Below, one piece after another: positions 62,795-64,000 of a stretch of 64,000 nt of DNA; within the stretch, counting starts at the first letter, position 1; every line of letters starts with the position of its first letter. Under the pieces are notes generated by a model that did no database searches, had not been told where the DNA came from, and saw only the letters and a program-made list of their open reading frames with translations. This DNA comes from Planctomycetota bacterium (GTDB taxonomy: Bacteria; Planctomycetota; UBA1135; JACQFD01): assembly GCA_016200225.1 (NCBI GenBank), contig JACQFD010000001.1:124001-188000 (forward strand), written 5' to 3'. The position numbers and the translations under genes were made by a program.

Positions 62795-63727
62795 TTAAAT
62801 CTCCAACAATTGAAACGAAACGGTCGTGTAAAATCCGTCGAGTTTCGTCGTCGCTTCCGCTTGCGTAATGAATGGAAGCAACAGTGCCTGCAGGGTTCCG
62901 GCCGCCGATCCCGCGAACGACGTCAGAAATCCTGTCAGGTACTGCAGCGTGGGCACTGCGATGATCGAATTCGCGCGCACGTTTACTTTTCCAACGCTCG
63001 TGAATGTATGTGAATAATGCTCGGTCTGTTTATCGAAATAAACCGGACCCTTTTGTAAATGATCCTGAAATTCACCCATTCCCGTTCCAAGATACACGGG
63101 AACCTGAACGGAGCCGATCACGCCGCCGATCGTTATCGTTCCTACCTGTTGCAAAGCCGTGGCATTGGCCGCAGTTTCGGTCAAATCGAAGTTGCCGAGT
63201 TCCGGACTCGCGTATTGTAAGGATCCTTGGATATCCGCCGCCGAACTCGGTTGCTTTAAATTGATATCGCTTTCCATCCTCGCCGCGAGGATGACTTCGA
63301 CTTCGCCGTGTTTCGGCGGCTTGTGAATCCACAATTGAAAGAATACACCGGTCGCGCCGTCGCCCGCCGCGATGCCCTGAAGGATCGCATCGCATTTCGC
63401 GGATCCGATTTCGGAGACCGCCCAAGCCTGAGAGTTAATTTCAACATTTGCGGCGCAGCCGATGACCGTTGGATTGGATACAACATGTTGGGGAACATAC
63501 GACCGTTCGCGCAATTCCCATCCGGCAAACGCTGGCGTCGCGGAGAACGCCGCCATAAACAATCCCAAAGCCGATTTTTGTAGTATTCGCTCGCGGCGGC
63601 CGCGTTCACAGCCGCGTTCGCGCTCCGGGCGCGCAGCCGATTGTGATATTACAGCCAACTCTCGCGTCGACATTACTCTTAAGTTCGCCAACGACTTCAA
63701 TTTGGAAAGAAAAGGAATATTCCTCAT
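62795..63727 (-). CDS. Exported protein of unknown function
   Basis: 310 residues from ATG 63727-63725, with a strong GGAGGT ribosome site 4 bases upstream. The N-terminus is basic, followed by a signal-like segment (SALGLFMAAFSATPAFAG) whose cleavage site lies rather far from the start, so the first 40 residues could be a longer leader. The mature part is Gly/Ala/Thr-rich (IQGSLQYASPELGNFDLTETAANATALQQVGT) with few charges. No family was recognised. It lies 5 bp ahead of the 755-residue gene in the direction of transcription, which suggests an operon. Confidence 0.6.
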   Translation of the reverse strand: MRNIPFLSKLKSLANLRVMSTRELAVISQSAARPERERGCERGRRERILQKSALGLFMAAFSATPAFAGWELRERSYVPQHVVSNPTVIGCAANVEINSQAWAVSEIGSAKCDAILQGIAAGDGATGVFFQLWIHKPPKHGEVEVILAARMESDINLKQPSSAADIQGSLQYASPELGNFDLTETAANATALQQVGTITIGGVIGSVQVPVYLGTGMGEFQDHLQKGPVYFDKQTEHYSHTFTSVGKVNVRANSIIAVPTLQYLTGFLTSFAGSAAGTLQALLLPFITQAEATTKLDGFYTTVSFQLLEI

Positions 63728-64000
63728 CGCTACCTCCAATTGCGGCGCCTGCCGCAATTCAATAATAAACAGCGCACCTCCCGGCATCCGGATATCCATT
63801 GGAACAGTTCCGCCGCAAAAGGGGCCGCCGATCGCCAGCTGTCGCCGATCGCCAGCTGTCGCAGCGGGCCGCCTGAGGAGTGACCGGGCAGTGCCCGCCT
63901 GAACATTGCAAAACGCGCCAAGGACGTCCGTCCGGGAAAATGTCGCCGTTCAATGAGAACGCAATTCCCGGCGCGTGTTGGGCGGCGACGATGCCGCGAC
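63728..64000. other. Window end without a supported gene
   Basis: 273 bp upstream of the last minus-strand gene. Contains a 17-bp tandem repeat (63827-63860). No ORF with recognisable features was found. Confidence 0.4.
63827..63860. repeat. Tandem duplication of a 17-bp unit
   Basis: GCCGATCGCCAGCTGTC occurs twice in immediate succession, upstream of the exported-protein gene. A polymorphic small repeat or a replication slip; no function seen. Confidence 0.8.

Noticed and set aside
1-64000. CRISPR array
   Set aside because: No regularly spaced direct repeats and no cas genes were seen in the window.

Overview
The window is a 64 kb stretch of a GC-rich bacterial chromosome, densely coding on both strands and probably from a Gram-negative organism. 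There are lipoproteins with lipobox-like signals, outer-surface-type SBBP repeat proteins and a large periplasmic multihaem cytochrome. A split cytochrome b of the KAPWYF type, a PPi-dependent phosphofructokinase, a FliA/WhiG-type sigma factor, a DUF2961 lipoprotein and SBBP proteins with a GTGTxGC-type C-terminal domain point towards Planctomycetota or a related poorly cultured phylum. That assignment is inference; no rRNA or other phylogenetic marker was tested.

Layout. 1-2960: truncated aspartate aminotransferase, a large membrane-anchored protein of unknown function and a small anchored protein. 2893-8901: two near-identical copies (238 and 237 bp) of a segment carrying a complete tRNA-Leu(GAG) gene bracket about 5.5 kb of lower-GC DNA with two SBBP repeat surface or secreted protein genes. 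The first gene is split from its signal peptide by a run of 12 G and would be restored by adding one G, so it looks phase-variable. 8968-18351: a toxin-antitoxin pair with a perfect operator palindrome, a DUF4143 ATPase remnant, an aminotransferase, a Lys/Pro/Ala-rich protein, a DUF2961 lipoprotein, an intact DUF4143 ATPase, an Smr protein and PPi-phosphofructokinase. 18402-27533: a respiratory cluster with a HEAT-like membrane protein, Rieske protein, cytochrome b6-like subunit, subunit-IV-like protein, a 1309-residue octahaem cytochrome c and a PDZ protein. 27784-29825: an accessory block with a membrane-anchored Mrr-like nuclease, an RHH/PIN pair and a HepT/MntA pair.

29909-34625 (minus): purH, prfB with its programmed frameshift, a possible structured RNA with a terminator, and a secreted Xaa-Pro aminopeptidase. 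34717-38689: sfsA, a GT-C glycosyltransferase and a small membrane protein in a translationally coupled run, then a third toxin-antitoxin pair with a PIN toxin. 38694-42818: tandem universal stress protein, Na/Pi cotransporter-like protein, a methyltransferase and an erythromycin-esterase-like lipoprotein. 42859-48598 (minus): argS, apt, a sigma factor, birA, rph and rdgB. 49146-56982 (minus): pdxJ and dapA leading into a surface-glycan set of methyltransferase, GT-C, GT2, epimerase and DegT aminotransferase. 57032-60541 (plus): rsmD, nagA, purE, purK. 60522-63727 (minus): two exported proteins of unknown function.

How it fits together. The respiratory cluster encodes a quinol:cytochrome c oxidoreductase whose electrons would leave through the giant octahaem protein rather than a small cytochrome c1. 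The housekeeping blocks cover purine synthesis, translation and RNA processing. The accessory blocks (four toxin-antitoxin pairs, an Mrr-like nuclease, DUF4143 genes, the SBBP island) are interspersed between them and mostly have more even base composition.
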